Source: an uncultured Gammaproteobacteria bacterium
GTDB taxonomy: Bacteria > Pseudomonadota > Gammaproteobacteria > Steroidobacterales > Woeseiaceae
Assembly (NCBI GenBank): GCA_913063505.1
Contig: CAJXYT010000003.1
Location: 1 to 60,721, forward strand
Reading direction: 5' to 3'
Length of the DNA: 60,721 bases
A program made the translations under genes and the position numbers. Under the pieces are notes generated by a model. It saw only the letters and a list, made by a program, of their open reading frames with translations. It was not told the DNA's origin and ran no database searches. Below are positions 48,879-57,652 of the stretch, in pieces (the stretch's first letter is position 1; every line of letters begins with the position of its first letter).

Positions 48879-49616
48879 ATGAGCAAAGACGAAATCTACC
48901 AAAAGACAAGCGACGAAAAGCCGTTTCGCTTCAATGAAGACGTTGCGAAGGTCTTTCCAGACATGCTGCGACGTTCAATACCGGGGTATGCGGCCACAAT
49001 AGAGGCTATCGGATCGCTGGCAGCGCGCTACGCCAGGGCGGATACGAACTGCTATGACCTTGGCTGTTCGCTTGGAGCCGCAACTATTGCCATGCGTCAG
49101 GGTATTGGTGCGTCAGGATGTCGGATCGTCGCAGTCGATACTGCCCCCGCGATGACGGAACGCTGTCGGGATATTATTGCCGAAGATGACCGGCGGTTTT
49201 CACCGGAGACTGCCGTTACCGTCGTCGAAGATGATATTCGCGACATCGAGATCACAAACGCTTCTATGGTGGTTCTCAATTACACACTGCAGTTTCTTAC
49301 TAAAGCGGACCGCGGTCCGTTGATGCGATCGATCCACGACGGCCTGAACGATGGCGGCCTACTCGTGTTGTCTGAAAAAGTTGTCGATGAGAATCAGGGG
49401 ATGGAGCAACTCCTTACCGATCTGCACCACGAACACAAGCGGCGCAACGAATACAGCACGATGGAAGTCAGCCGCAAGCGAGCATCACTCGAAAATGTGC
49501 TAATACCGGAGACTGTTGCAGCGCACCGAGAACGACTCGCCGAGGCCGGGTTCAGTCACTCCGCGGTCTGGCTGCGTTTCTTCAACTTCGTATCTATAAT
49601 CGCTATTAAGAAATGA
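48879..49616 (+). CDS. cmoA: Carboxy-S-adenosyl-L-methionine synthase
   Basis: 245 aa, FRFNEDVAKVFPDMLRRSIPGY, YDLGCSLGAAT; followed by cmoB. Confidence 0.96.
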   Translation: MSKDEIYQKTSDEKPFRFNEDVAKVFPDMLRRSIPGYAATIEAIGSLAARYARADTNCYDLGCSLGAATIAMRQGIGASGCRIVAVDTAPAMTERCRDIIAEDDRRFSPETAVTVVEDDIRDIEITNASMVVLNYTLQFLTKADRGPLMRSIHDGLNDGGLLVLSEKVVDENQGMEQLLTDLHHEHKRRNEYSTMEVSRKRASLENVLIPETVAAHRERLAEAGFSHSAVWLRFFNFVSIIAIKK

Positions 49617-50533
49617 ACGAATTAATCGATACCAATAAGCTTGCTGAGCGTCTACATGCCATCGGGCTGGGGCATTGGCCCGAGATCGTGTCACCAATGA
49701 TTACCGAACGGCTATCGACGGCGAGTCATGGCGATTTCGGGAAATGGCAACAAGTAGTCCGATCACTTTCGGCCGACGACAACGACTGCCTTGCTATACG
49801 CGACTTGCTGTTGCAGTTATCGCCATGGCGGAAAGGGCCATTCGATGTCGCCGGTATCCACATCGACACTGAATGGCGTAGCGACCAGAAATGGGCTCGC
49901 CTCAGGAACTCTATCGCACCGCTGGAAGGCAAAAACGTACTCGACGTTGGGTGCGGTAACGGCTACTACGCATTCGAAATGCGGGCGGCAGGTGCACAGA
50001 CCGTTATTGGCGTCGATCCGACTCTACTGTTTGTCATGCAGTTTCTTGCCGTTAACGCGTTCAAGAAAGACCCCTGTATTTTTGTTCTTCCCGCACGCCT
50101 GCATGAGCTGCCATTGCCTGCCCGCCAATTCGACACCGCGTTTTCGATGGGGGTCCTCTATCATCAACGCGCGCCTATTGATCATCTTCGTCAACTACGG
50201 CAAACGCTGAAACCTGATGGCCAACTCGTACTCGAGACCCTCTATCTTCCGGGCGTCAATGCTTTTGCCTCGACACCGGAAGATCGATACGCCCGAATGC
50301 GAAACGTCTGGCTCTTACCCAGCATTCCGGAGTTGACGATCTGGCTGGGCCGATCCGGCTACATGGATATCCAAGTAATTGACGAGTCGATGACAACGGT
50401 CAGCGAGCAACGCTCAACGGAGTGGATGACATTTGAATCATTGCGAGAAGCGTTGGATCCGGCTGATTCGACTTTGACGGTCGAAGGCTGGCCAGCTCCA
50501 CATAGAGTTGTGGTCACTGCTACAGCGACGTAG
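49613..50533 (+). CDS. cmoB: tRNA U34 carboxymethyltransferase
   Basis: 306 aa, WRKGPFDVAGIHIDTEWRSDQKWARL, LDVGCGNGYYAFEM, MGVLYHQR. Confidence 0.96.
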   Translation: MNELIDTNKLAERLHAIGLGHWPEIVSPMITERLSTASHGDFGKWQQVVRSLSADDNDCLAIRDLLLQLSPWRKGPFDVAGIHIDTEWRSDQKWARLRNSIAPLEGKNVLDVGCGNGYYAFEMRAAGAQTVIGVDPTLLFVMQFLAVNAFKKDPCIFVLPARLHELPLPARQFDTAFSMGVLYHQRAPIDHLRQLRQTLKPDGQLVLETLYLPGVNAFASTPEDRYARMRNVWLLPSIPELTIWLGRSGYMDIQVIDESMTTVSEQRSTEWMTFESLREALDPADSTLTVEGWPAPHRVVVTATAT

Positions 50534-50601
50534 GCCAGCGACGGCTCTTAGCCAGGCCGGATAAGCTCCCCCTGCGTCTTGTATCATCACTGAATTAGTA
50601 G

Positions 50602-50625
50602 TAATTCCTGTCGCGACAGGAATTA
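50602..50625. repeat. 24-bp perfect palindrome TAATTCCTGTCGCGACAGGAATTA
   Basis: Read directly, downstream of cmoB. Confidence 0.9.
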
Positions 50626-50690
50626 GAGAGATATCAGATGAAAATGGCTCCGGCCGCTGAAACGCTCATTGCTGCCTTCTTCCTATATCT

Positions 50691-50723
50691 TAAAAGAAAA
50701 AAGCCACCCAGAGTATGGGTGGC
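50691..50723 (-). terminator. Intrinsic terminator reading minus strand
   Basis: Minus GCCACCC atactct GGGTGGC TTTTTTCTTTTA. Confidence 0.88.
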
Positions 50724-50938
50724 ATATAAAGCAGAAGATGTATTCGGCGGACTGATTTGGCCGGCTCGCAATCAGCTTCATCTTTGGCAGCAACTGAATG
50801 CAGGTATCCAGTTGAATAGGTGACGTGAATAGAGGGATCACTAATCACCCGCCTCAGACTCATGCACTTAGCATGGCGTCTCGCTCACTTTGCCTTCCTA
50901 CATCTTATCTCCGTGCGTACCAAGTTGGTACGCACGGA
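50691..50938 (-). ncRNA. Candidate structured sRNA (novel, unassigned)
   Basis: Series of perfect or nested stems on the minus strand ending in an intrinsic terminator; no convincing CDS. Confidence 0.4.
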
Positions 50939-51073
50939 ATGCTACTACATATGGTATTGGAAGGCGAGAAAACCACTACATTTAGTGTACCGTTGATTTA
51001 ATCGTCAAAAACGACGACGGCGCGACTGGGAAAAGGTAGCCTTACTGACGTATGGAATAACAAAGAACAGGCA

Positions 51074-52543
51074 ATGACCGACTCCGCAATGATTAATGGT
51101 CGACCGACCAGCCAGAAAATCGGAATACTGTTGGGCCCAACCCTGCTGGCAGTGATGCTGTTCGCTGGAGCGCCCGCGGGGTTGGAACATAAAGCGTGGT
51201 TCACCGCTGCTATCGGAGTCCTCATGGCTGTGTGGTGGGCGACGGAAGCTGTACCTATCGCTATTACTGCGTTGTTGCCGATCGTGCTGTTTCCAATATT
51301 TGGGGTGGCATCTATCGAAGACACGGTTCCACCCTACGCAAATAAAGTCACCTTCCTTTTCCTCGGTGGCTTCATTGTCGCGTTTGCGATGCAGCGCTGG
51401 AACCTACACCGCCGAATGGCCCTGAAGGTGTTGCAATATGCCGGTGGAAACGGTCGATCGCTTGTCGGTGGATTCATGCTCGCCAGTGCCTTGATCTCCA
51501 TGTGGGTAATGAATACATCCACCACGATGATGTTATTACCCATCGCCATATCCATCATCGCTGTCATACATAAAACGGTCGACAGTCTGAATGCAAAGAG
51601 CAGGGAAGATTTCCAGTTCTCGTTACTGCTCGGCGTTGCCTATGGGGCGACCATTGGCGGGATGGCGACACTTGTCGGAACGGCGCCAAATGCCATGTTT
51701 GCTGCCTTCATGCTCGAAAACTATGGCACCAGTATAAATTTCGCCAACTGGATGATGGTTGGCTTGCCATTGTCCGCGTTAATGCTTCCTCTGGCATGGG
51801 TCGTTCTAACTCGCTGGGTGTTCAAGGTCGACTTCACTACCTCAGATGAGGGGATTGCAGCACTTCGAACAATGCGGCTTGAAATGGGGCCGATCACAGT
51901 GCCGGAAATCAGAGTGGCAATCGTGTTTTTACTGATGGCGGCGACCTGGGTCCTTCGGCCCCTACTGATCAAACTACCTGGACTGGCGGCACTGGACGAT
52001 TCCTTGGTCGCGATAGCGGGCGCAATCCTGTTATTCGTGGTGCCGAGCGGGGATAAATCAGACCCTATGTTACTGCGATGGAAATACGCGGAGCAATTAC
52101 CGTGGGGCGTCCTCTTGTTATTCGGGGGAGGCCTGACGCTAGCAAATGCCGTATTGAAGACCGGACTGGCCGAGTGGATTGGTGGCAGCCTCCAGGCTGT
52201 TGGTACTTTGCCGCTGGTCATACTCGTTATCATTGCTGCGACATTAATCATTTTTCTAACGGAACTGACCAGCAATGTCGCTACAACGGCAACGTTTCTT
52301 CCCATTGTCGGGGCGATAGCGATCGCATCTGGATATGATCCGATCGTTTTGGCGGTTCCAGTGACACTCGCTGCTAGCTGCGCATTCATGTTGCCTGTTG
52401 CAACACCGCCCAATGCCATTGTGTTCGGATCTGGGATGCTAACCATCCCACGCATGGCCCAAGCGGGACTTGCCTTAAACCTTATCGGTATCGTTCTGGT
52501 GTCGACAGTTGCCTACAAACTCGCGCCGATGTTTCTTCACTAA
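51074..52543 (+). CDS. DASS/SLC13-family sodium:anion (dicarboxylate) symporter
   Basis: 489 aa, multi-TM, WWATEAVPIAITALLPIVLFP, TAPNAMF, ATPPNAIVFGSG. Confidence 0.93.
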   Translation: MTDSAMINGRPTSQKIGILLGPTLLAVMLFAGAPAGLEHKAWFTAAIGVLMAVWWATEAVPIAITALLPIVLFPIFGVASIEDTVPPYANKVTFLFLGGFIVAFAMQRWNLHRRMALKVLQYAGGNGRSLVGGFMLASALISMWVMNTSTTMMLLPIAISIIAVIHKTVDSLNAKSREDFQFSLLLGVAYGATIGGMATLVGTAPNAMFAAFMLENYGTSINFANWMMVGLPLSALMLPLAWVVLTRWVFKVDFTTSDEGIAALRTMRLEMGPITVPEIRVAIVFLLMAATWVLRPLLIKLPGLAALDDSLVAIAGAILLFVVPSGDKSDPMLLRWKYAEQLPWGVLLLFGGGLTLANAVLKTGLAEWIGGSLQAVGTLPLVILVIIAATLIIFLTELTSNVATTATFLPIVGAIAIASGYDPIVLAVPVTLAASCAFMLPVATPPNAIVFGSGMLTIPRMAQAGLALNLIGIVLVSTVAYKLAPMFLH

Positions 52544-53046
52544 AGTGGAGACTGCTGGATGCAGAGTAAGCCGGCACTATTCTCCGCCTCCAATTTGAGT
52601 AGAGCTTCTTTTGTATCCAAACCTCCGCCGAATCCGGTCAAGTCACCGCTACTACCGATAACCCGGTGACAGGGCACAATAATGGGGATGGGATTTCGGC
52701 CATTCGCTGCACCAACGGCACGCATGGCTTTTGGTCGACCGACTTGCTTGGCTATCGCACCGTAAGATATCGTCTCGCCGTAGGGAATCTGTTGCAGCGC
52801 CTCCAGCACACTGACCTGAAACTCCGTGCCAGCGAGCCTCAAAGGCAGGTCGAAGTCTCGCCTTTCGCCTCTGAAATACTCCAATAGTTGAGTACGAACA
52901 TTTGCGAACGGCGTCTCGTTGTATATCCAATCTTGTCCCGGGTCGCATGTCATGGCACCTTTCGGAAATCTGATCATCGACAAAGCATCAGCCTCGCCCG
53001 CCAGTAGTAATTCTCCGATTAGTGTTTCGAAATAACAGTAATACAT
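52540..53046 (-). CDS. ogt: Methylated-DNA--protein-cysteine methyltransferase
   Basis: 168 aa, IPIIVPCHRVIGSSGDLTGFGGGLDTKEALLKLE. Confidence 0.96.
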   Translation of the reverse strand: MYYCYFETLIGELLLAGEADALSMIRFPKGAMTCDPGQDWIYNETPFANVRTQLLEYFRGERRDFDLPLRLAGTEFQVSVLEALQQIPYGETISYGAIAKQVGRPKAMRAVGAANGRNPIPIIVPCHRVIGSSGDLTGFGGGLDTKEALLKLEAENSAGLLCIQQSPL

Positions 53047-53096
53047 GGGCTATTCTTCAGAACTCCATAGCAACAAAGCAGCATAGCTGCATAGGC

Positions 53097-53279
53097 CTAC
53101 CACGGGCACCATGGCTCTGCTTTAATAAGGTCCCACGGCGTGCGTCCGTAAGAGTTACGAAATGCGTCGTTAAGTCGACATGTCCTATCAAAACCCATAG
53201 CAACGGCAATATCAGCCATTGGTAAATTGGTCTGATCTATCAGACACTTCGCGAAATGCAGTCTTTGTGTAGGCAGTGT
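53097..53279 (-). pseudogene. Remnant of Ada/AlkA-type regulator: AraC-family HTH C-terminal part only
   Basis: TLPTQRLHFAKCLIDQTNLPMADIAVAMGFDRTCRLNDAFRNSYGRTPWDLIKAEPWCPW* with in-frame stop immediately 5'. Confidence 0.85.
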
Positions 53280-53284
53280 CTATA

Positions 53285-54046
53285 TTACGCGGCGTTTTGA
53301 GCCTTACCGTCAACGTTTTGCTCGAGCCAAACAGCCAACTCATCAGAGCCGCCTATGTGCTGACCATCTATGAATACCTGAGGATAGGTAATTTGAGACG
53401 ATACTGCGCGCAAAGTCTGATCCGTGTAGTCACAGTTCAGGAGCAGCTCTTCGAATTCGATCCCTGCATCATTCAACAGGCCTTGAGCACGAACGCAAAA
53501 TCCACAGCCCTCTCGAGCGAATACGGCTACGTCATAAGGCGTCGCGCATTCCGGTGCAAGATAAGTGAGCATGGAATCGGCATCGGATACGCCATAGGGG
53601 TCGCCCGCTTCTTCTGGCTCGATGAACATCTGCTCTACAACACTGTCACGTACAAGCATCGAATAACGCCAAGAACGCTTTCCAAAACCAAGGTCTTCTT
53701 TACCGACAAGCAAGCCCATCTTTTCTGAAAATTCACCATTTCCATCTGGAAGGAATGACACTCGGTCTGCATTTTGACTGCGCTTCCATTCATTCATAAC
53801 GAATGCGTCATTCACCGATACACAAATGATATCGTCGACACCATTAGCATGAAACTGCGGAGCCAACTGGTTGTAGCGTGGCACATGAGACGATGAACAT
53901 GTTGGTGTAAATGCGCCCGGCAATGAAAACAATACGACGGTCTTTCCATCAAATATTTCGGCTGATGTTACGTCGACCCATTCATGTTCTTTGCGCGTCC
54001 GAAATGTCACATCCGGAATTCTTTGTCCTTCGAGATTCTTCAACAT
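53285..54046 (-). CDS. Peroxiredoxin-glutaredoxin fusion (Prx5-Grx hybrid)
   Basis: [17 protein letters not shown] plus [27 protein letters not shown]; start taken at [12 protein letters not shown]. Confidence 0.95.
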   Translation of the reverse strand: MLKNLEGQRIPDVTFRTRKEHEWVDVTSAEIFDGKTVVLFSLPGAFTPTCSSSHVPRYNQLAPQFHANGVDDIICVSVNDAFVMNEWKRSQNADRVSFLPDGNGEFSEKMGLLVGKEDLGFGKRSWRYSMLVRDSVVEQMFIEPEEAGDPYGVSDADSMLTYLAPECATPYDVAVFAREGCGFCVRAQGLLNDAGIEFEELLLNCDYTDQTLRAVSSQITYPQVFIDGQHIGGSDELAVWLEQNVDGKAQNAA

Positions 54047-54134
54047 TTTTTTCTCCAGTATGGATATCAAGCCAACATGCTGCGGAGCAGCCAGGCGTTC
54101 TTTCATGGAGCGATACTATGAGTTTTTATCCTAG

Positions 54135-55070
54135 TTGAAAAACAGATTATTTATCTTATTTTATGCTATTTTATCAATCATCAGATCGCCCACCTTAAAA
54201 CAATTGAATTATTTTCTCGCGCTCTGCGGTGAGCTGCACTTTGGCCGGGCGGCCGAGAGAAGTTTTGTCTCACAGTCTGCCTTTAGCAACGCTATTCAGG
54301 AGCTCGAATCAACACTCGAGATACGACTCGTTGATCGCACGAATCGAAGCGTAACAATAACGGCAGTGGGTCAAGAAATTGCAGCTCAAGCGAAGCTTGT
54401 ATTAAGAGACGTAGAAAGTCTCATGGAAATAGCACAAGGCGACAACAAGCCACTCTGCGGTGAATTACGACTTGGCGTTATTCCGACGATTGCACCATTC
54501 GTCTTGCCGGTGGTTCTTCCGAAACTTCGAAAGGCATTTCCGGAGCTGCGCTTGCTCCTGATAGAAGATCAAACGCAACGCATCTATGAGCGCTTAATGA
54601 GCGGAGAGCTGGACCTGCTGTTACTCGCTCTGCCATGGGAGATGCGTAGTGTGACGCAACAGGTCTTGTATCGGGACGAATTTTATCTAGCGTACCATCA
54701 AGATACCGATCGAGTTGACCCCGAAAACTATCGCTTCAATCGCCTTGAAACAGACAGCGTATTGTTGCTGGAGGATGGGCATTGTTTGCGAGATCATGCG
54801 CTGGCTGCCTGTAAAATACGGAGCACTCAAAAAGTTCGCCGTTTCGGTGCGAGCAGCTTGTTGACATTAATTGAAATGGTTGATGCTGATCTCGGTATTA
54901 CTTTTCTTCCCGAGATGGCACGCGGCAGTACGCTACTACGCAATACTCACGTGCGCATGCATCCTCTAAGCGACAAGAGTTATCGCAACATTGGTTTGGC
55001 CTGGCGCAAGAGCAGTAATCGCAGTGAGGAGTTTTCACTGCTTGGAAATTTCATTCGCGATAATCGTTAG
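54135..55070 (+). CDS. oxyR: OxyR, peroxide-sensing LysR regulator (start uncertain)
   Basis: LysR HTH LKQLNYFLALCGELHFGRAAERSFVSQSAFS; redox pair CLRDHALAAC; divergent from peroxiredoxin. Confidence 0.93.
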   Translation: MKNRLFILFYAILSIIRSPTLKQLNYFLALCGELHFGRAAERSFVSQSAFSNAIQELESTLEIRLVDRTNRSVTITAVGQEIAAQAKLVLRDVESLMEIAQGDNKPLCGELRLGVIPTIAPFVLPVVLPKLRKAFPELRLLLIEDQTQRIYERLMSGELDLLLLALPWEMRSVTQQVLYRDEFYLAYHQDTDRVDPENYRFNRLETDSVLLLEDGHCLRDHALAACKIRSTQKVRRFGASSLLTLIEMVDADLGITFLPEMARGSTLLRNTHVRMHPLSDKSYRNIGLAWRKSSNRSEEFSLLGNFIRDNR

Positions 55071-55281
55071 ATAAAGACACTGATGCTAGTTAAAAATAAC
55101 TGTTTACCCACTATCTTGGGCAATAAGGCGCAGCACCAGGTGGCTGATCCGATCACTCAGATTCGATCCGGCCTACTCCCGAATGGCAATAAAACCTACA
55201 AAAATTTTGCTACAATTATGTTAGAAAACTACTTGCACACCAGGTATGGATATTCATTGTATCAGTCAGAGCTATTAATTC

Positions 55282-57459
55282 ATGAAGATAAAAATTCTTA
55301 CCATTTGTTTACTTGGTTTATCATTTTCTGGTTGCGAAAAACCAGAGACACATGAAGGTGCTGGAGCTGATTGGGCTCATTATTTAGGGGGGGCTACTAG
55401 CAATCAGTATTCAAACCTTAGCCAGATCAACAAGGAAAATGTCAAGAAGCTGAAAGTTGCTTGGACCTATGACACTGGAGATAGTGGCCATTATCAAGTC
55501 AATAATCTAATAATTGACGGGAAATTGTATACCACCTCCCCCCTCAGTAGAGTCACTGCCCTAGATGGAGCTACAGGAGAGCACATTTGGACGTTTGATC
55601 CGTCCGACGTTCATGGTCAGTTAGCCGAATTAATTCCGCGTGGAGTAATGTATTGGAAGGATGGAGATCATGGACGCATCCTCACCATGAAAGGAAGTTA
55701 TTTATACACAATAGATGCTGCCACAGGTCAATTAATAACTTCTTTTGGGAAGGGTGGTTGGATACATTTAGGTGAAGAATTGGATGTCGAAGGCAAACCT
55801 AATGCCTATCTAAATACGCCAGGACATATCTACAAAGATATGTTCATCATTGGCTCAAATGTCGGTGAAGATGTACCCGGCGCAATAAGAGCATTTGATT
55901 TAAAAACAGGAAAACGTAAATGGATTTTCCATTCTCTGCCGCGACCAGGTGAGCCAGGCTCAGAGACTTGGCCAGAGAACTATTTAGAAAAAGCGGGTGG
56001 CGCTTCTGATTGGTCGGGCCTGGCGATTGATATACCGCGGGAAATTGTTTATGCATCGACAGAAACTGCGGGTCCAGATTTTTATGGAGCCGATCGTTAT
56101 GGCAAAAATTTATTTGCGAATTCTGTCGTCGCTCTAGACGCAAACACAGGCGAGCGACTGTGGCATCAACAGTTAGTACATCACGATATGTGGGACTTGG
56201 ATCTTCCTACTCCCCCCACCTTATTAACCGTTCAACACGAAGGAAAAAAGGTAGATGTCGTAGCTCAAGGTACAAAAATGGGATTATTATTTGTATTTGA
56301 CCGGGTTACAGGAGAGCCTCTTTGGCCGATCGAAGAACGGCCAGCCCCAGAATCCAAAATCGATGGGATTAAAACTTGGCCCACTCAACCTTTCCCAACC
56401 AAGCCACCAGCTTTGACGCGTCAGAAATATACAGAAAATGATTATTCCAATATATCTCCTCAAGCAGAATTAATATCTAAAGATGTATTTAATGAGTTAG
56501 GGAACTATGGCTCCTATCCTCCCCCAAGTCTTGAGCAAACCATTATTTTTCCCGGTTACGATGGAGGAATGGAATGGGGAGGTTCTGCTGCCGACCCTAA
56601 TGGAATTCTATATGTAAATGTGAATGAAGTTCCGTGGTTCTATCAACTTATTCCCACCAAAAGCCCAGATGGGAGTCCGCTCTCCTATGGAGAGAGTTTT
56701 TATCGTATTAGTTGTGCTGCTTGTCATGGAACTGACCGCAAAGGAAGTCCATCCGATGGCTTCCCTGATCTAACTAATATTTCCGAACGTTTGGACAAAG
56801 ATATGTTAAAGCGGCTCATTACTCATGGAGTAGGACGCATGCCCGCTTTTAATCATTTACCAGAAGACCGACAGGATGCGATTATTAGTTTTCTCCTTGG
56901 TATGGAAACAATCGACACTCCGCAGCAGTTTGATTTTACGATCCCAGTTCCTAAGCATGGAGAAGAAGAGGAACCCAGCGAAAAAGAAGAGCAGCCGGTC
57001 TTAAGTTATTTTTGTTCTTCCTGCGACCTTATGCCCTATACATTTCGTGGATTCCAACGCTTCAATGACAATGAAGGCTATCCCGCAATCAAACCACCTT
57101 GGGGCACGCTCAATGCCGTAGATCTCAATACAGGTACTATAAAATGGAAAGTGCCTCTGGGAGAATATGAAGAATTGACAGAACGAGGTATACCTATCAC
57201 AGGAACTGAAAATTATGGCGGTCCAGTCGTAACAGCTGGAGGACTTATATTTATAGGAGCCTCTTCAGATGAAAAATTCAGAGTCTTTGATAAAGAGACT
57301 GGTGACATTCTCTGGGAGCATGATTTACCTTTTGATGGCCATTCAACGCCAAGCACTTATGCTGTAGACGGTAAGCAATATGTAGTAATTTCTGCTGGAG
57401 GATCAAAAATGAAACCTGTACAAGGAGGAATGCTAGTAGCATTCAGCTTGGATGAATAA
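55282..57459 (+). CDS. PQQ-dependent dehydrogenase lipoprotein with inserted c-type haem motif
   Basis: 725 aa, lipobox LSFSGC, beta-propeller repeats (VTALDGATGEHIWTFD), CAACHG. Confidence 0.92.
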   Translation: MKIKILTICLLGLSFSGCEKPETHEGAGADWAHYLGGATSNQYSNLSQINKENVKKLKVAWTYDTGDSGHYQVNNLIIDGKLYTTSPLSRVTALDGATGEHIWTFDPSDVHGQLAELIPRGVMYWKDGDHGRILTMKGSYLYTIDAATGQLITSFGKGGWIHLGEELDVEGKPNAYLNTPGHIYKDMFIIGSNVGEDVPGAIRAFDLKTGKRKWIFHSLPRPGEPGSETWPENYLEKAGGASDWSGLAIDIPREIVYASTETAGPDFYGADRYGKNLFANSVVALDANTGERLWHQQLVHHDMWDLDLPTPPTLLTVQHEGKKVDVVAQGTKMGLLFVFDRVTGEPLWPIEERPAPESKIDGIKTWPTQPFPTKPPALTRQKYTENDYSNISPQAELISKDVFNELGNYGSYPPPSLEQTIIFPGYDGGMEWGGSAADPNGILYVNVNEVPWFYQLIPTKSPDGSPLSYGESFYRISCAACHGTDRKGSPSDGFPDLTNISERLDKDMLKRLITHGVGRMPAFNHLPEDRQDAIISFLLGMETIDTPQQFDFTIPVPKHGEEEEPSEKEEQPVLSYFCSSCDLMPYTFRGFQRFNDNEGYPAIKPPWGTLNAVDLNTGTIKWKVPLGEYEELTERGIPITGTENYGGPVVTAGGLIFIGASSDEKFRVFDKETGDILWEHDLPFDGHSTPSTYAVDGKQYVVISAGGSKMKPVQGGMLVAFSLDE

Positions 57460-57652
57460 ATAAAATTAAGCAGGATTTACTATAAAAATAACTGATAATA
57501 ATCCTATAAATTAATATGCAAATTAATCAATAAACTTAACCATTGTCCGGCTTTCACCTACGCTAGTTATTTATGATGGCAGGCGATTATATAGTTAGTT
57601 TGTATACCATGTAATTTAAGCAGAACTTAAAAAAACCTAATGAGAGACCAAG

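Noticed and set aside
50638-50823. 61-aa plus-strand ORF after cmoB
   Set aside because: Overlaps the minus-strand terminator and hairpins; no family resemblance; region better explained as structured RNA.
51721-52455. 244-aa minus-strand ORF antisense to the SLC13 transporter
   Set aside because: Shadow of the transporter reading frame with no recognisable domain.
55083-55355. 90-aa ORF upstream of and overlapping the PQQ dehydrogenase
   Set aside because: Overlaps the dehydrogenase start in another frame, with no domain. A short TTCGATCC stretch looked tRNA-T-arm-like, but no tRNA fold could be built.
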